DNA of 33,033 nucleotides, taken from positions 1-33,033 of the forward strand of contig JANQMF010000007.1 in assembly GCA_028280225.1 (NCBI GenBank). Direction: 5' to 3'. The position numbers were made by a program, and so were the translations under genes. Source of the stretch: Pseudomonadales bacterium. GTDB lineage: Bacteria; Pseudomonadota; Gammaproteobacteria; Pseudomonadales; Azotimanducaceae. Below are positions 25,848 to 33,033 of the stretch, piece by piece. The stretch's first letter is position 1; every line of letters begins with the position of its first letter. The notes beneath the pieces are model-generated. The model worked only from the letters and a program-made list of their open reading frames with translations. It ran no database searches and was not told the DNA's origin.

Positions 25848-26849
25848 ATGACGTCATCAATCCCAACCCCTGCCGGGTTACAACCCCCTGAAAACGCCGT
25901 GGCGCTGGATATGATGTCGCGGGAGCAGATTCAAGCAAAAATCCAGTTTATCCAGACCGCCCTGGACGATGTGTTATTGGGTAAACACCTGCAAATCAAA
26001 CTGAGTCTTGCCTGTCTGTTTGCGTCAGGTCACTTGCTTATTGAGGATCTGCCGGGGATGGGCAAAACCTTGCTGTCCCACGCCCTGGCCCGGGTGCTGG
26101 GGCTCAGCTACAACCGTATTCAATTCACTTCGGATGTGCTGCCCTCTGATGTTATCGGCGCCACAATATTTGATAAGAAAACTGACACTTTCAGGTTTAT
26201 CGAAGGCCCGATATTTGCGCAACTGGTATTGGCGGATGAAATTAACCGGGCCACACCCAAAAGCCAGAGCGCCTTGCTGGAAGCCATGGAAGAACGTCAG
26301 GTCACCACTGATGGCCAATCAAGGAAACTGCCGGAACCGTTTTTTGTCGTTGCCACACAAAACCCATCTACCCAGGCGGGCACATTTGCGCTGCCGGAGT
26401 CCCAGCTTGACCGTTTTCTGATGCGGATCGAACTGGGTTATCCCGAGCCTGCCGCGGAACGGGAACTGCTGCTGAATGGTGATCGGCGGCAACACCTGCA
26501 GCAGCTGGAGGCGCAACTCACCTTGCCACAACTCCGGCAGATACAACAAGCGGTCACTGACATAAAAATATCCGACCCGCTGGTTGAATACGTACAGCGG
26601 CTGGTGGCTTTTACCCGGCAGGGCGGAGAGTTTGCCTTTGGTCTGTCTCCGCGTGGTGCCCTGGCTTTATTGCAAGGTGCAAAAGCTTGGGCGCTGATCA
26701 GCAATCGCACCCACGTGGTGCCGGAAGACGTACAAGCGGTGCTGCCCAGTTGTGTGGAACACCGGCTGCGCGAGTCCGCGGATTTTACCGGCCACGGCGG
26801 TGGCGCTCTTGCGCAGAAACTGCTTGCCAAGGTCGATGTAGTTGCCTAG
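25848..26849 (+). CDS. MoxR-family AAA+ ATPase
   Basis: A 333-residue AAA+ ATPase with Walker A L-P-G-M-G-K-T (about residues 68-74), Walker B L-A-D-E-I-N-R (about 129-135), then S-A-L-L-E-A-M-E-E-R-Q-V-T and the sensor F-V-V-A-T-Q-N-P, all typical of MoxR. These act as chaperones or complex-maturation factors, often for von Willebrand-domain or envelope proteins. ATG 25848 is preferred over TTG 25842; AAGGG lies upstream. It overlaps the DUF58 gene (TAGTG), the standard MoxR-DUF58-transglutaminase operon; the exact client is unknown. Confidence 0.93.
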   Translation: MTSSIPTPAGLQPPENAVALDMMSREQIQAKIQFIQTALDDVLLGKHLQIKLSLACLFASGHLLIEDLPGMGKTLLSHALARVLGLSYNRIQFTSDVLPSDVIGATIFDKKTDTFRFIEGPIFAQLVLADEINRATPKSQSALLEAMEERQVTTDGQSRKLPEPFFVVATQNPSTQAGTFALPESQLDRFLMRIELGYPEPAAERELLLNGDRRQHLQQLEAQLTLPQLRQIQQAVTDIKISDPLVEYVQRLVAFTRQGGEFAFGLSPRGALALLQGAKAWALISNRTHVVPEDVQAVLPSCVEHRLRESADFTGHGGGALAQKLLAKVDVVA

Positions 26850-27874
26850 TGTTAGCGGCCACGCCCCATAAAAAAACGGGTAGCAGCAGCGGGCTGCCGC
26901 AAGCAGCGGTATCAGGAGAACGCCCCGCACCGCTAGGCAAACGTTTTGGCGCCTGGTTGGATCGGCGAATTCCACCGGGACAACGCATCACCCTGAGTCA
27001 ATCCAATATTTTTATATTTCCCACGGCCAGTGGATTTACCTTTGGGGGCCTGCTGCTGATTTTGATTCTGGGAGCGATTAACTATCAAAACAGCCTGGTT
27101 TATGGGGTGGCCTTTTTATTGGGCAGCATGTTTGTGGTCACCATCCTGTATACCTTTCGTAATCTGTCGGGGCTGACCCTGGAGCTGGCGGATGCGGAAC
27201 AGGGTTTTGTTGGCGAAGACATTGCGGTCCGGGTGCGGGTGACCCGTCCCAAGGGGGGCGGCCGCGAGGGGATACAGATTGGCTGGCCCGGCGGCTTCAA
27301 GCATTGGGTGGAGATCTTTGACAACGAAGCGGCGCTGGTTAAATTATATGTTGCCGGGGAGCACCGGGGGTGGTTGATGCCCGGCCGGCTGCTGGTCGAA
27401 ACCTACTATCCCCTTGGATTACTGCGTGCCTGGACCTGGGTAGACGTTGAAGCCAGAGCCCTGGTTTATCCAAAACCCCTGTTTCAAGATATTCCAAGTA
27501 CCCAATCTTCCCGGCATCGGGATGACGGCGAATTGATTGATCCTCTGGGCAGTGACGACTTTGTGGACATTCGTGAATACGTCCCGGGAGACCCGGTAAA
27601 GAATATCCTGTGGCATTCTTATGCCCGGGCTGACGAAGTGATGGTCAAACGTTATGCCAGTTATATCGAACCCAGGCTCTGGTTTGACTTTGCTGAGGTC
27701 AGCGGCGGCACCGAAGAAAAACTCAGCCGTTTGACCGGTCTTGCGCTTCAGGCCACCCGGGCGGGGCGGGAGTTTGGCTTGCGTCTGCCCGGTCTGGAGA
27801 TTTCCCCGGGCATTGGGCAGAGCCATTTGGATACAGTGTTGAAAGAGCTGGCGTTGTTTAATCATGGCCAGTGA
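26849..27874 (+). CDS. DUF58 membrane protein
   Basis: A 341-residue protein. Two adjacent hydrophobic helices near the N-terminus (about residues 50-95) are followed by a soluble part with the DUF58 signature S-D-D-F-V-D-I-R-E-Y-V-P-G-D-P and W-H-S-Y-A-R (about 235-260). Members often have a von Willebrand-like fold and work with MoxR ATPases. The start GTG 26849 overlaps the moxR stop; the open frame extends further upstream inside moxR but only as shadow sequence. The last 11 bp overlap the transglutaminase gene. Confidence 0.9.
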   Translation: MLAATPHKKTGSSSGLPQAAVSGERPAPLGKRFGAWLDRRIPPGQRITLSQSNIFIFPTASGFTFGGLLLILILGAINYQNSLVYGVAFLLGSMFVVTILYTFRNLSGLTLELADAEQGFVGEDIAVRVRVTRPKGGGREGIQIGWPGGFKHWVEIFDNEAALVKLYVAGEHRGWLMPGRLLVETYYPLGLLRAWTWVDVEARALVYPKPLFQDIPSTQSSRHRDDGELIDPLGSDDFVDIREYVPGDPVKNILWHSYARADEVMVKRYASYIEPRLWFDFAEVSGGTEEKLSRLTGLALQATRAGREFGLRLPGLEISPGIGQSHLDTVLKELALFNHGQ

Positions 27875-29894
27875 ACAAAACGCGGGTATCGCGCACCAGA
27901 TACCACGAAACAGTCTGGCCTTGTTGATGATTGCCCAATTGGTGGTCATTGTACCCCTGGCGCAACACATTTCGCTGTGGATTATTGTGGTGTGCCTGTT
28001 TTGTGGCTACTGGCGTACCCAGGTTTATCGCGGCCGCTGGGGTTATCCGGCCGGGTGGGTGAAAACGGTCCTGGTCATCGCCGCGGTTGCCGGGCTTGCC
28101 GCCAGCGGCTACCGGGGTTTTTCCCTGGAAGCGGCAACCTCACTCCTGGTCCTGGCCTTTGCCTTAAAACTGTTGGAAATGAAAACCCGCAGAGACGCCT
28201 ATGTGGTGATCTTTCTCAGTTACTTCCTGATTTCCACCGCGTTTCTGTTTGATCAAACTTTGCTGTTGACCGTTTATCAGCTTGTTGCTGCCATTGTTGT
28301 TACTGCGGCGATGGTGGGCCTGAATCAATTGCAAACCCGGGTACGACCGGTCAATTCCCTGCGTATCTCGGCCGGTCTGATTCTACAAGCCTTGCCCCTT
28401 ACCCTGGTTGTTTTTCTGCTGTTTCCGCGCATTGCCCCCCTTTGGTCCATCCCCGTACCCAGCGCTGCCAGTACCGGGTTGAGCGACAAAATTACACCAG
28501 GTGATGTGGCCCGTCTGGGACGCTCGGACGAGTTGGCCTTTCGCGCCGTATTTGATGGTGCGGTACCGGCCCAGCGCGATTTGTATTGGCGGGGGCTGGT
28601 GTATTCCGAGTTTAAGTACGGCACCTGGACCCAAGGTGAACCTCTGGATGAAATTTCCCTGGCTGACGCGGAGGCGAAAATCCACCTGGATGCTGAAGAG
28701 TTCAGCTATGAGATCTTTTTGGAGCCTACCCAAAGCAAGTGGCTGTTCAGCTTGGATACACCCATTAACTACTCCGCTAGGGTGGCATTGCTGGGCGACT
28801 ATCGGTTGGTCAACCCCGAACCGGTGCTCTCGGTTGCACGCTATCAGGTAAACAGCGCTACCGGCTATGTGATGGACCATACCCTGTCCGGGGCGATGAT
28901 ACAGCGGGAAACCGCCTTGCCGCAGGGTGATAACCGGCGTATGCGCGAGTACGCCAAGGACCTGTACTACCAGGTGGGTGGGGATGCTCAGGCCATGGTG
29001 CAGGCCATGATGTCACATATCCGCAACCAGCCCTATGTCTATACCTTGAACCCGCCCACCCTGGGCCGGCTGGATAGCATTGACCAATTTTGGTTTGATA
29101 CCCGGCGTGGTTTTTGCAGTCACTATGCCGGGGCGGTGGTTTTTGCGCTCCGCGCGGTGGACGTACCGGCGCGAATGGTTGGCGGTTACCAGGGTGGTGA
29201 AATTAATCCGCTGACCGGCCACATGGTGGTGCGTCAATATGATGCCCATGCCTGGATTGAAGTTTGGTTGGGCAACAAAGGGTGGACACGTTTTGATCCC
29301 ACCTCAGCGGTTGCCCCGGCCCGGGTCGAAAGTGGCCTGGATGCCGCCATTAACGACGAGGACCGGGCAGCGTTGTCGTTCTTGTCAGCCGCGCGGCTCG
29401 GCCGGGAAGGTTTGCTCACCCAGGCACTGCGCTGGGCGGACTCTCTGGAGTACCGCTGGAATCTGTGGGTGGTGGGTTATGACAGTGCTACACAGATAGA
29501 CGTCTTGAAAGATCTATTTGGTTCAATTTCTGCCTGGAAAATCGGCTTGGCCATGATGGTGGGCAGTGGTGCCAGTTTACTGTTGGTGGCGGTGGCGGTG
29601 TTCTGGCGGCGGCGTCCCCAGGCGCGCCATCCTGCCGAGCGCATGTTCCAGAAATTCTGCCGCTCCATACGTCATCCCCGTTTGCGCCGCTTGCCGGAAG
29701 AGGCGCCGTTGACATATCTCATTCGGTTGGAGAAGGAGACCAGGATCGACCTCAGTGATTTGCGGTTTCAATTACAGCGGATGTTATATGACCCGGATTA
29801 CCCGTGCGGTCCCTTGCAGCGCTATCGAATCCGTCAGGCGTTTAGAAAATTGCGATTCAAGCTTGCCTTTAGTACCCCGACCACCGCATCCTAG
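27864..29894 (+). CDS. TgpA-like membrane transglutaminase
   Basis: A 676-residue inner-membrane protein with about six N-terminal membrane helices, a periplasmic transglutaminase-like domain and one more helix near residue 560. The papain-like triad is visible: C418 in R-G-F-C-S-H-Y, H462 in D-A-H-A-W-I-E-V and D478 in F-D-P-T. It resembles Pseudomonas aeruginosa TgpA, a membrane protein with a periplasmic transglutaminase-like domain. The physiological substrate is not established. Third gene of the overlapping moxR-DUF58 operon; the ATG lies 11 nt before the DUF58 gene ends. Confidence 0.92.
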   Translation: MASEQNAGIAHQIPRNSLALLMIAQLVVIVPLAQHISLWIIVVCLFCGYWRTQVYRGRWGYPAGWVKTVLVIAAVAGLAASGYRGFSLEAATSLLVLAFALKLLEMKTRRDAYVVIFLSYFLISTAFLFDQTLLLTVYQLVAAIVVTAAMVGLNQLQTRVRPVNSLRISAGLILQALPLTLVVFLLFPRIAPLWSIPVPSAASTGLSDKITPGDVARLGRSDELAFRAVFDGAVPAQRDLYWRGLVYSEFKYGTWTQGEPLDEISLADAEAKIHLDAEEFSYEIFLEPTQSKWLFSLDTPINYSARVALLGDYRLVNPEPVLSVARYQVNSATGYVMDHTLSGAMIQRETALPQGDNRRMREYAKDLYYQVGGDAQAMVQAMMSHIRNQPYVYTLNPPTLGRLDSIDQFWFDTRRGFCSHYAGAVVFALRAVDVPARMVGGYQGGEINPLTGHMVVRQYDAHAWIEVWLGNKGWTRFDPTSAVAPARVESGLDAAINDEDRAALSFLSAARLGREGLLTQALRWADSLEYRWNLWVVGYDSATQIDVLKDLFGSISAWKIGLAMMVGSGASLLLVAVAVFWRRRPQARHPAERMFQKFCRSIRHPRLRRLPEEAPLTYLIRLEKETRIDLSDLRFQLQRMLYDPDYPCGPLQRYRIRQAFRKLRFKLAFSTPTTAS

Positions 29895-29923
29895 TACTGC
29901 TGGAAATTCAACGATCATGTGAT

Positions 29924-30382
29924 ATGGCTCTAAACAAGCGTACCCCCTGTGTGGGTATCTGCTCCACAACGTATGGCGACTTGGTTTGCCGAGGCTGCAA
30001 GCGGTTTGCTCACGAAATTGTGCAATGGAACGGTTATGACGAAGCCCAACAAGCCAAGGTGTGGGCGCGATTGTTGGCCCTGCGTGCTGATGTTCTTAGC
30101 CATTATCTAGCCATCAGTGATGCGAAACAATTTGCCCAGGCCTGTGCCATGGCTGGACTTGAGGCGTTGCAGGGTGCTGAGCAATGTTATGAGCTGCTGC
30201 GGTTTCTGGTCAGCGGTTCGCGAACCCTCAAGGACGGTGGCTTAACCTTGCGTGCCCATGTTGAACCAGCACAGCCTGGCCGGGACCAGCAAGAAGCCCT
30301 GCAAATCATTCAGCTGATTGATGCGGAAATTTATCAGCGCTCGGTGGCTCACTACGAACGCAACTTCAAGGTGCCCATTTAA
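29924..30382 (+). CDS. DUF1289 cysteine-cluster protein with C-terminal extension
   Basis: A 152-residue cytosolic protein. The first 35 residues are the DUF1289 module T-P-C-V-G-I-C with C-R-G-C (C9, C13, C22, C25), which probably binds a metal; function unknown. Many DUF1289 proteins are only 50-80 residues long; this one adds about 100 helical residues of no family I recognise. It lies 29 nt after the transglutaminase gene and 15 nt before miaE, so it is probably cotranscribed with miaE. Confidence 0.85.
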   Translation: MALNKRTPCVGICSTTYGDLVCRGCKRFAHEIVQWNGYDEAQQAKVWARLLALRADVLSHYLAISDAKQFAQACAMAGLEALQGAEQCYELLRFLVSGSRTLKDGGLTLRAHVEPAQPGRDQQEALQIIQLIDAEIYQRSVAHYERNFKVPI

Positions 30383-30397
30383 AATGGAGCGCAGAAC

Positions 30398-31015
30398 ATG
30401 AGCCGGCCGGACCTTAATCCGGCAGTTTCGTTTTTGCATGTACCGACGCCGGACGAGTGGGTGGCCCAAGTGGATACACACATTCCCGAACTTTTGATCG
30501 ATCATGCCAACTGTGAAAAAAAAGCCGCCAGCACCGCGCTGAGTCTGATGTACAAATATGTGGATCGTCCCGGCTTGTTACATACCATGTCCCGCCTGGC
30601 CCGGGAGGAACTGCGGCATTTTGAACAGGTGCTGGATGTCATGGTGGCCTCGGGGGTGACCTACCGGCATTTGTCGTCCGCCCGCTACGCGCAACGGCTG
30701 CATGGGCAGGTTCGCTCCGCCGAACCCCATCGGCTGATCGATTTACTGATTGTGGGCGCGGTGGTGGAGGCGCGTTCCTGCGAGCGTTTTGTGCGGCTGA
30801 TTGATGTGTTGCCGGATAACATTGCGGATCTGTATAAGCAGCTTGTGCATTCAGAGGCGCGCCATTTTACCGACTATCTGAAGCTGGCTGAGGGGATTGC
30901 CGCGGAGTTCGACGAGGACATTACCCCAAGGGTTGCGTTGTTTTTGGATTTGGATGCTGAACTGGTCAGGGCGCCGGACACAGAGTTCAGGTTCCATAGC
31001 GGCGTGCCAGACTAA
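30398..31015 (+). CDS. miaE: MiaE, tRNA 2-methylthio-N6-isopentenyladenosine-37 hydroxylase
   Basis: A 205-residue diiron monooxygenase of ferritin-like fold that hydroxylates the isopentenyl group at A37 of tRNAs reading U-starting codons. Likely ligands: E40 in A-N-C-E-K-K-A, E71/H74 in E-E-L-R-H-F, the glutamate in V-V-E-A-R-S, and E-x2-H in H-S-E-A-R-H-F. ATG 30398 begins after GGAGCG. Its last 29 bp overlap the end of convergent lpxH. Confidence 0.94.
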   Translation: MSRPDLNPAVSFLHVPTPDEWVAQVDTHIPELLIDHANCEKKAASTALSLMYKYVDRPGLLHTMSRLAREELRHFEQVLDVMVASGVTYRHLSSARYAQRLHGQVRSAEPHRLIDLLIVGAVVEARSCERFVRLIDVLPDNIADLYKQLVHSEARHFTDYLKLAEGIAAEFDEDITPRVALFLDLDAELVRAPDTEFRFHSGVPD

Positions 31016-31706
31016 AACACTCCAGTTGCAGCGCGCCGTCACTTTGCCGGCACAGCCAGCCGCAATTTTCCCAGGCGCCGGTAACAATTCTTTGCACACC
31101 GTTGACCCTGTGCATGCCGGGGCGGTGGGTGTGGCCGTGGATGAGGGTTTGGCCATCGTATTGCTCAATCAAATCCATGGTCGCCGCCGGGTTCACATCC
31201 ATGATGTTGCTGGGTTTGTTGGCATTACTTGTGCGGCTTTGGGCGCGCATGCCGTCGCCAATTTGTTTTCGCTCGGCCAGGGACTTGCTGAGAATGTCCT
31301 GCTGCCACTCGGCGCTGCGCAGCAATGTCCGCATCATCTGATACTCTTTGTCGTCGGTACATAAGCTGTCACCATGACACAACAACAATTTGTCTTCGGT
31401 GACGTGGGGGTCGGCCAGTAAAGTACAACCCGCCCGGCCGGCAAAATCTTCACCCATCAGAAAGTCCCGGTTGCCGTGCATCAGATAAATCTGCGTTGCC
31501 TTGGCCGCTGCTTGCAGATCTTGAGTCATCTGGCGGGCCAGGGGACTGTCGTCATCGTCGCCAATCCACATCTCTACCAGGTCACCCAGAATGTAGATGG
31601 CATCCGCCCATTGACCTTCGACTTGCAACAGTTCCCTGAAGCGTAGATAAGCGGGTGCATCCACGGCTTGCAGATGTAAGTCTGAAATGAACAGACGTTT
31701 GCTCAA
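30987..31706 (-). CDS. lpxH: UDP-2,3-diacylglucosamine hydrolase
   Basis: A 239-residue calcineurin-type metallophosphoesterase, peripheral to the inner membrane, that cuts UDP-2,3-diacylglucosamine to lipid X in lipid A synthesis. The metal-site motifs are in order: F-I-S-D-L-H-L, G-D-L-V-E-M-W-I-G-D-D, H-G-N-R-D-F-L, H-G-D-S and H-G-H-T-H-R-P. TTG 31706 is chosen because it puts the start just before F-I-S-D-L-H as in relatives and gives the usual length; the TTG at 31763 would extend into folD. It starts 4 nt after the folD stop, so the two are probably coupled. Confidence 0.94.
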   Translation of the reverse strand: MSKRLFISDLHLQAVDAPAYLRFRELLQVEGQWADAIYILGDLVEMWIGDDDDSPLARQMTQDLQAAAKATQIYLMHGNRDFLMGEDFAGRAGCTLLADPHVTEDKLLLCHGDSLCTDDKEYQMMRTLLRSAEWQQDILSKSLAERKQIGDGMRAQSRTSNANKPSNIMDVNPAATMDLIEQYDGQTLIHGHTHRPGMHRVNGVQRIVTGAWENCGWLCRQSDGALQLECFSLARRYGT

Positions 31707-31710
31707 CCGC

Positions 31711-32568
31711 TTAGTCCGTCTGCCGCTGCCGGGCGGCTTGTAAGGTATTTTGCAACAAAGCAATCCGGGTCATGGGGCCAACGCCGCCTGGAACCGGCGT
31801 GATCCAGGCAGCCACTTCTTTCACTGCGTCAAATTGCACGTCACCGTACAGTTTATTGTTTCCACCCCGGGTAATGCCCACATCAATGACAATGGCGCCG
31901 GGTTTGATCCAAGCCGGGGGCACCAGACCGGGTTTACCCACCGCAGATACCACAATATCCGCCAGGCGGATCTTGGCGGCAATATCCTGGGTGAATTTGT
32001 GGGCCATGGTGACGGTGCATCCGGCCAGCAGCAATTCCAGACCCATGGGCCGGCCGACATGGTTCGAAGCGCCAATGACTGCGGCATCCAAACCCCTGGG
32101 TTGGATGCCGATGCTGTCTAACAGAAGCATTACGCCCTTGGGTGTGCAGCTGCGAAACGCCGGACGCCGCAGGGCCAGCAGACCAATGTTATAAGCATGG
32201 AAACCGTCTACGTCCTTGCTTGGGTCAATACAGTCGATAATACGGTCTTCGTCGATGTGTTCAGGCAATGGGGTCTGCACCAGAATGCCGTCAACACTGG
32301 CATCTTCATTGAGGGTCTGGATGCGGTCTTCGAGATCTTTCTGGGTGACATTGGCGCTCAGGTGCTGGACATTGGAATGAAAACCCACTTCATCGCAGTC
32401 CCGGCGCTTGCCACGGACGTAGACTTCCGAGGCCGGATCGTTACCCACCAGGATAACGGCAATTCCGGGTAAGCGGCGGCCTTGAGATTGCCAGCGTTTC
32501 ACCTCTTCGGCGATTTCTGCACGCAGGGATTTGGCAATGGCGGTGCCGTCGATAATTTGTGCGGTCAT
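31711..32568 (-). CDS. folD: FolD, methylene-THF dehydrogenase / cyclohydrolase
   Basis: A 285-residue bifunctional enzyme interconverting 5,10-methylene- and 10-formyl-tetrahydrofolate, with NADP. The catalytic Y50 and K54 lie in [30 protein letters not shown] and the C-terminal [10 protein letters not shown] are all intact. ATG 32568 has GGAG 5 nt upstream. It is downstream of the tRNA genes on the same strand and runs into lpxH. Confidence 0.97.
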   Translation of the reverse strand: MTAQIIDGTAIAKSLRAEIAEEVKRWQSQGRRLPGIAVILVGNDPASEVYVRGKRRDCDEVGFHSNVQHLSANVTQKDLEDRIQTLNEDASVDGILVQTPLPEHIDEDRIIDCIDPSKDVDGFHAYNIGLLALRRPAFRSCTPKGVMLLLDSIGIQPRGLDAAVIGASNHVGRPMGLELLLAGCTVTMAHKFTQDIAAKIRLADIVVSAVGKPGLVPPAWIKPGAIVIDVGITRGGNNKLYGDVQFDAVKEVAAWITPVPGGVGPMTRIALLQNTLQAARQRQTD

Positions 32569-32714
32569 GGTGTCTCCAAAACGGCTATTTTACCGATTTG
32601 TGTTTTTATTTCCCGCTTAGAAGCACCAAATGCAAAGTGTTGAACACTGATGGATACAGACCTGCAACAAACCGGAATATCCCGTTCCGCTTCAAATTAG
32701 AATAATTTTGAAGG

Positions 32715-32767
32715 TCCAAGCGATGCATCTGGGCTTCGCCCAGAAACTCGACTACAACCGCGAAGCG
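32715..32767 (-). repeat. Hairpin repeat, copy A
   Basis: Flanks TCCAAGCGATG (left) and ACTCGACTACAACCGCGAAGCG (right, split here as ACTCGACTACAACC and GCGAAGCG) enclose the hairpin CTGGGC-TTC-GCCCAG at 32729-32743. Copy B shares the flanks but has a different stem. It lies downstream of tRNA-Arg on the minus strand. Confidence 0.75.
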
Positions 32768-32782
32768 AAATAACCTCGAATA

Positions 32783-32833
32783 TCCAAGCGATGTTTTGGC
32801 CAAAGGCCAAAACTCGACTACAACCGCGAAGCG
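32783..32833 (-). repeat. Hairpin repeat, copy B
   Basis: The same flanks as copy A enclose a 9-bp hairpin GTTTTGGCC-AAA-GGCCAAAAC (32793-32813). The stem sequence differs completely from copy A but pairing is kept, so structure rather than sequence is conserved in the centre. Confidence 0.75.
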
Positions 32834-32838
32834 GTTGT
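32820..32838 (-). terminator. Hairpin one base after tRNA-Arg
   Basis: ACAACCGC (32820-32827), GAA, GCGGTTGT (32831-32838): an 8-bp perfect stem 1 nt beyond the tRNA CCA end. Without a strong T-run it may be a processing or 3'-end stability signal rather than a true terminator. Confidence 0.4.
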
Positions 32839-32839
32839 A

Positions 32840-32916
32840 TGGCACGCCCGGCAGGACTCGAACCTGCAACCCTCGGCTTAGAAGGCCGATGCTCTATCCA
32901 GTTGAGCTACGGGCGC
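32840..32916 (-). tRNA. tRNA-Arg (UCU)
   Basis: A 77-nt cloverleaf on the minus strand: acceptor GCGCCCG pairs with CGGGCGT (one G-U pair), anticodon arm TCGGC-CTTCTAA-GCCGA with anticodon TCT, T arm with GGTTCGAGT, and an encoded 3' CCA. It reads AGA/AGG codons. It lies 41 nt after tRNA-Pro, probably in one transcript. Confidence 0.95.
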
Positions 32917-32957
32917 ATACAAAGACTACCGGCGGAGATCTTTTGCAGACCTGAAAT

Positions 32958-33033
32958 TGGTCGGGGTAGAGAGATTCGAACTCCCGACATCCTGCTCCCA
33001 AAGCAGGCGCGCTACCAGACTGCGCTATACCCC
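32958..33033 (-). tRNA. tRNA-Pro (UGG), first base outside the window
   Basis: Minus-strand cloverleaf: anticodon arm CCTGC-TTTGGGA-GCAGG with anticodon TGG, T arm with AGTTCGAAT, acceptor 3' strand TACCCCG plus A and an encoded CCA. The 5' strand visible is GGGGTA; the expected C1 that pairs with G72 would be at position 33034. Reads CCN proline codons. Confidence 0.93.

Noticed and set aside
26687-26848. Longer DUF58 protein starting inside the MoxR gene.
   Set aside because: The extra sequence is the arginine-rich shadow of the moxR frame; GTG 26849 overlapping the moxR stop is the standard coupled start.
32606-32869. Minus-strand frame with repeated peptide R-F-A-V-V-V-E-F.
   Set aside because: It only translates the two-copy hairpin repeat and runs into tRNA-Arg; it is not a gene.
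1-33033. CRISPR array, complete insertion sequence, riboswitch or rRNA.
   Set aside because: No regularly spaced repeats, transposase gene, known riboswitch core or rRNA sequence was seen on either strand.

Overview
The window looks like a chromosomal segment of a gammaproteobacterium. The evidence is the gene order asd-fimV-truA-trpF-(trpBA)-folC-dedD-cvpA-purF, leuCDB beside a divergent LysR regulator, a FimV pilus/polarity protein, MiaE, LpxH, and tRNA genes that encode their own CCA ends. This order is typical of Pseudomonas and related marine orders. A genus cannot be named from the sequence alone.

Positions 1-3650 form a mosaic accessory region that is visibly AT-richer in places. It holds the end of a Sel1/TPR-like protein, an XRE regulator broken by an internal amber codon, a CHC2 zinc-finger primase fragment abutting the 3' end of an Rhs gene, the Rhs toxin tip (nucleotidyltransferase-like) with a small probable immunity gene, and a second displaced cassette. 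In that second cassette a short HExxH metallopeptidase-like fragment overlaps (ATGA) an exported protein that resembles TIMP/NTR-type metalloproteinase inhibitors. This pair is the most novel item in the window.

Positions 3654-5892 hold a GPH-family sugar:cation symporter on the minus strand and a gene-free stretch of about 770 bp ending in a sigma-32 type promoter for htpG. From 5893 the order is htpG-prmB-aroC, tightly packed. A convergent LysR gene follows; it is divergent from leuC-leuD-leuB-asd, with a perfect LysR-type palindrome between them. A 566-bp structured intergenic region precedes fimV. Then come truA, trpF, trpB, trpA, folC, a DedD-like SPOR protein, cvpA and purF. accD, usually between trpA and folC, is missing here.

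Positions 25848-29894 carry an overlapping MoxR ATPase - DUF58 - transglutaminase (TgpA-like) operon, followed by a DUF1289 protein and miaE. On the minus strand, converging on miaE, are tRNA-Pro(UGG), tRNA-Arg(UCU), folD and lpxH. A two-copy hairpin repeat lies between tRNA-Arg and folD.

The core genes cover housekeeping functions: leucine, tryptophan, chorismate, aspartate-family amino acid, folate and purine synthesis, tRNA/translation modification and lipid A synthesis. The left 3.6 kb is a degraded, rearranged interbacterial-toxin locus.
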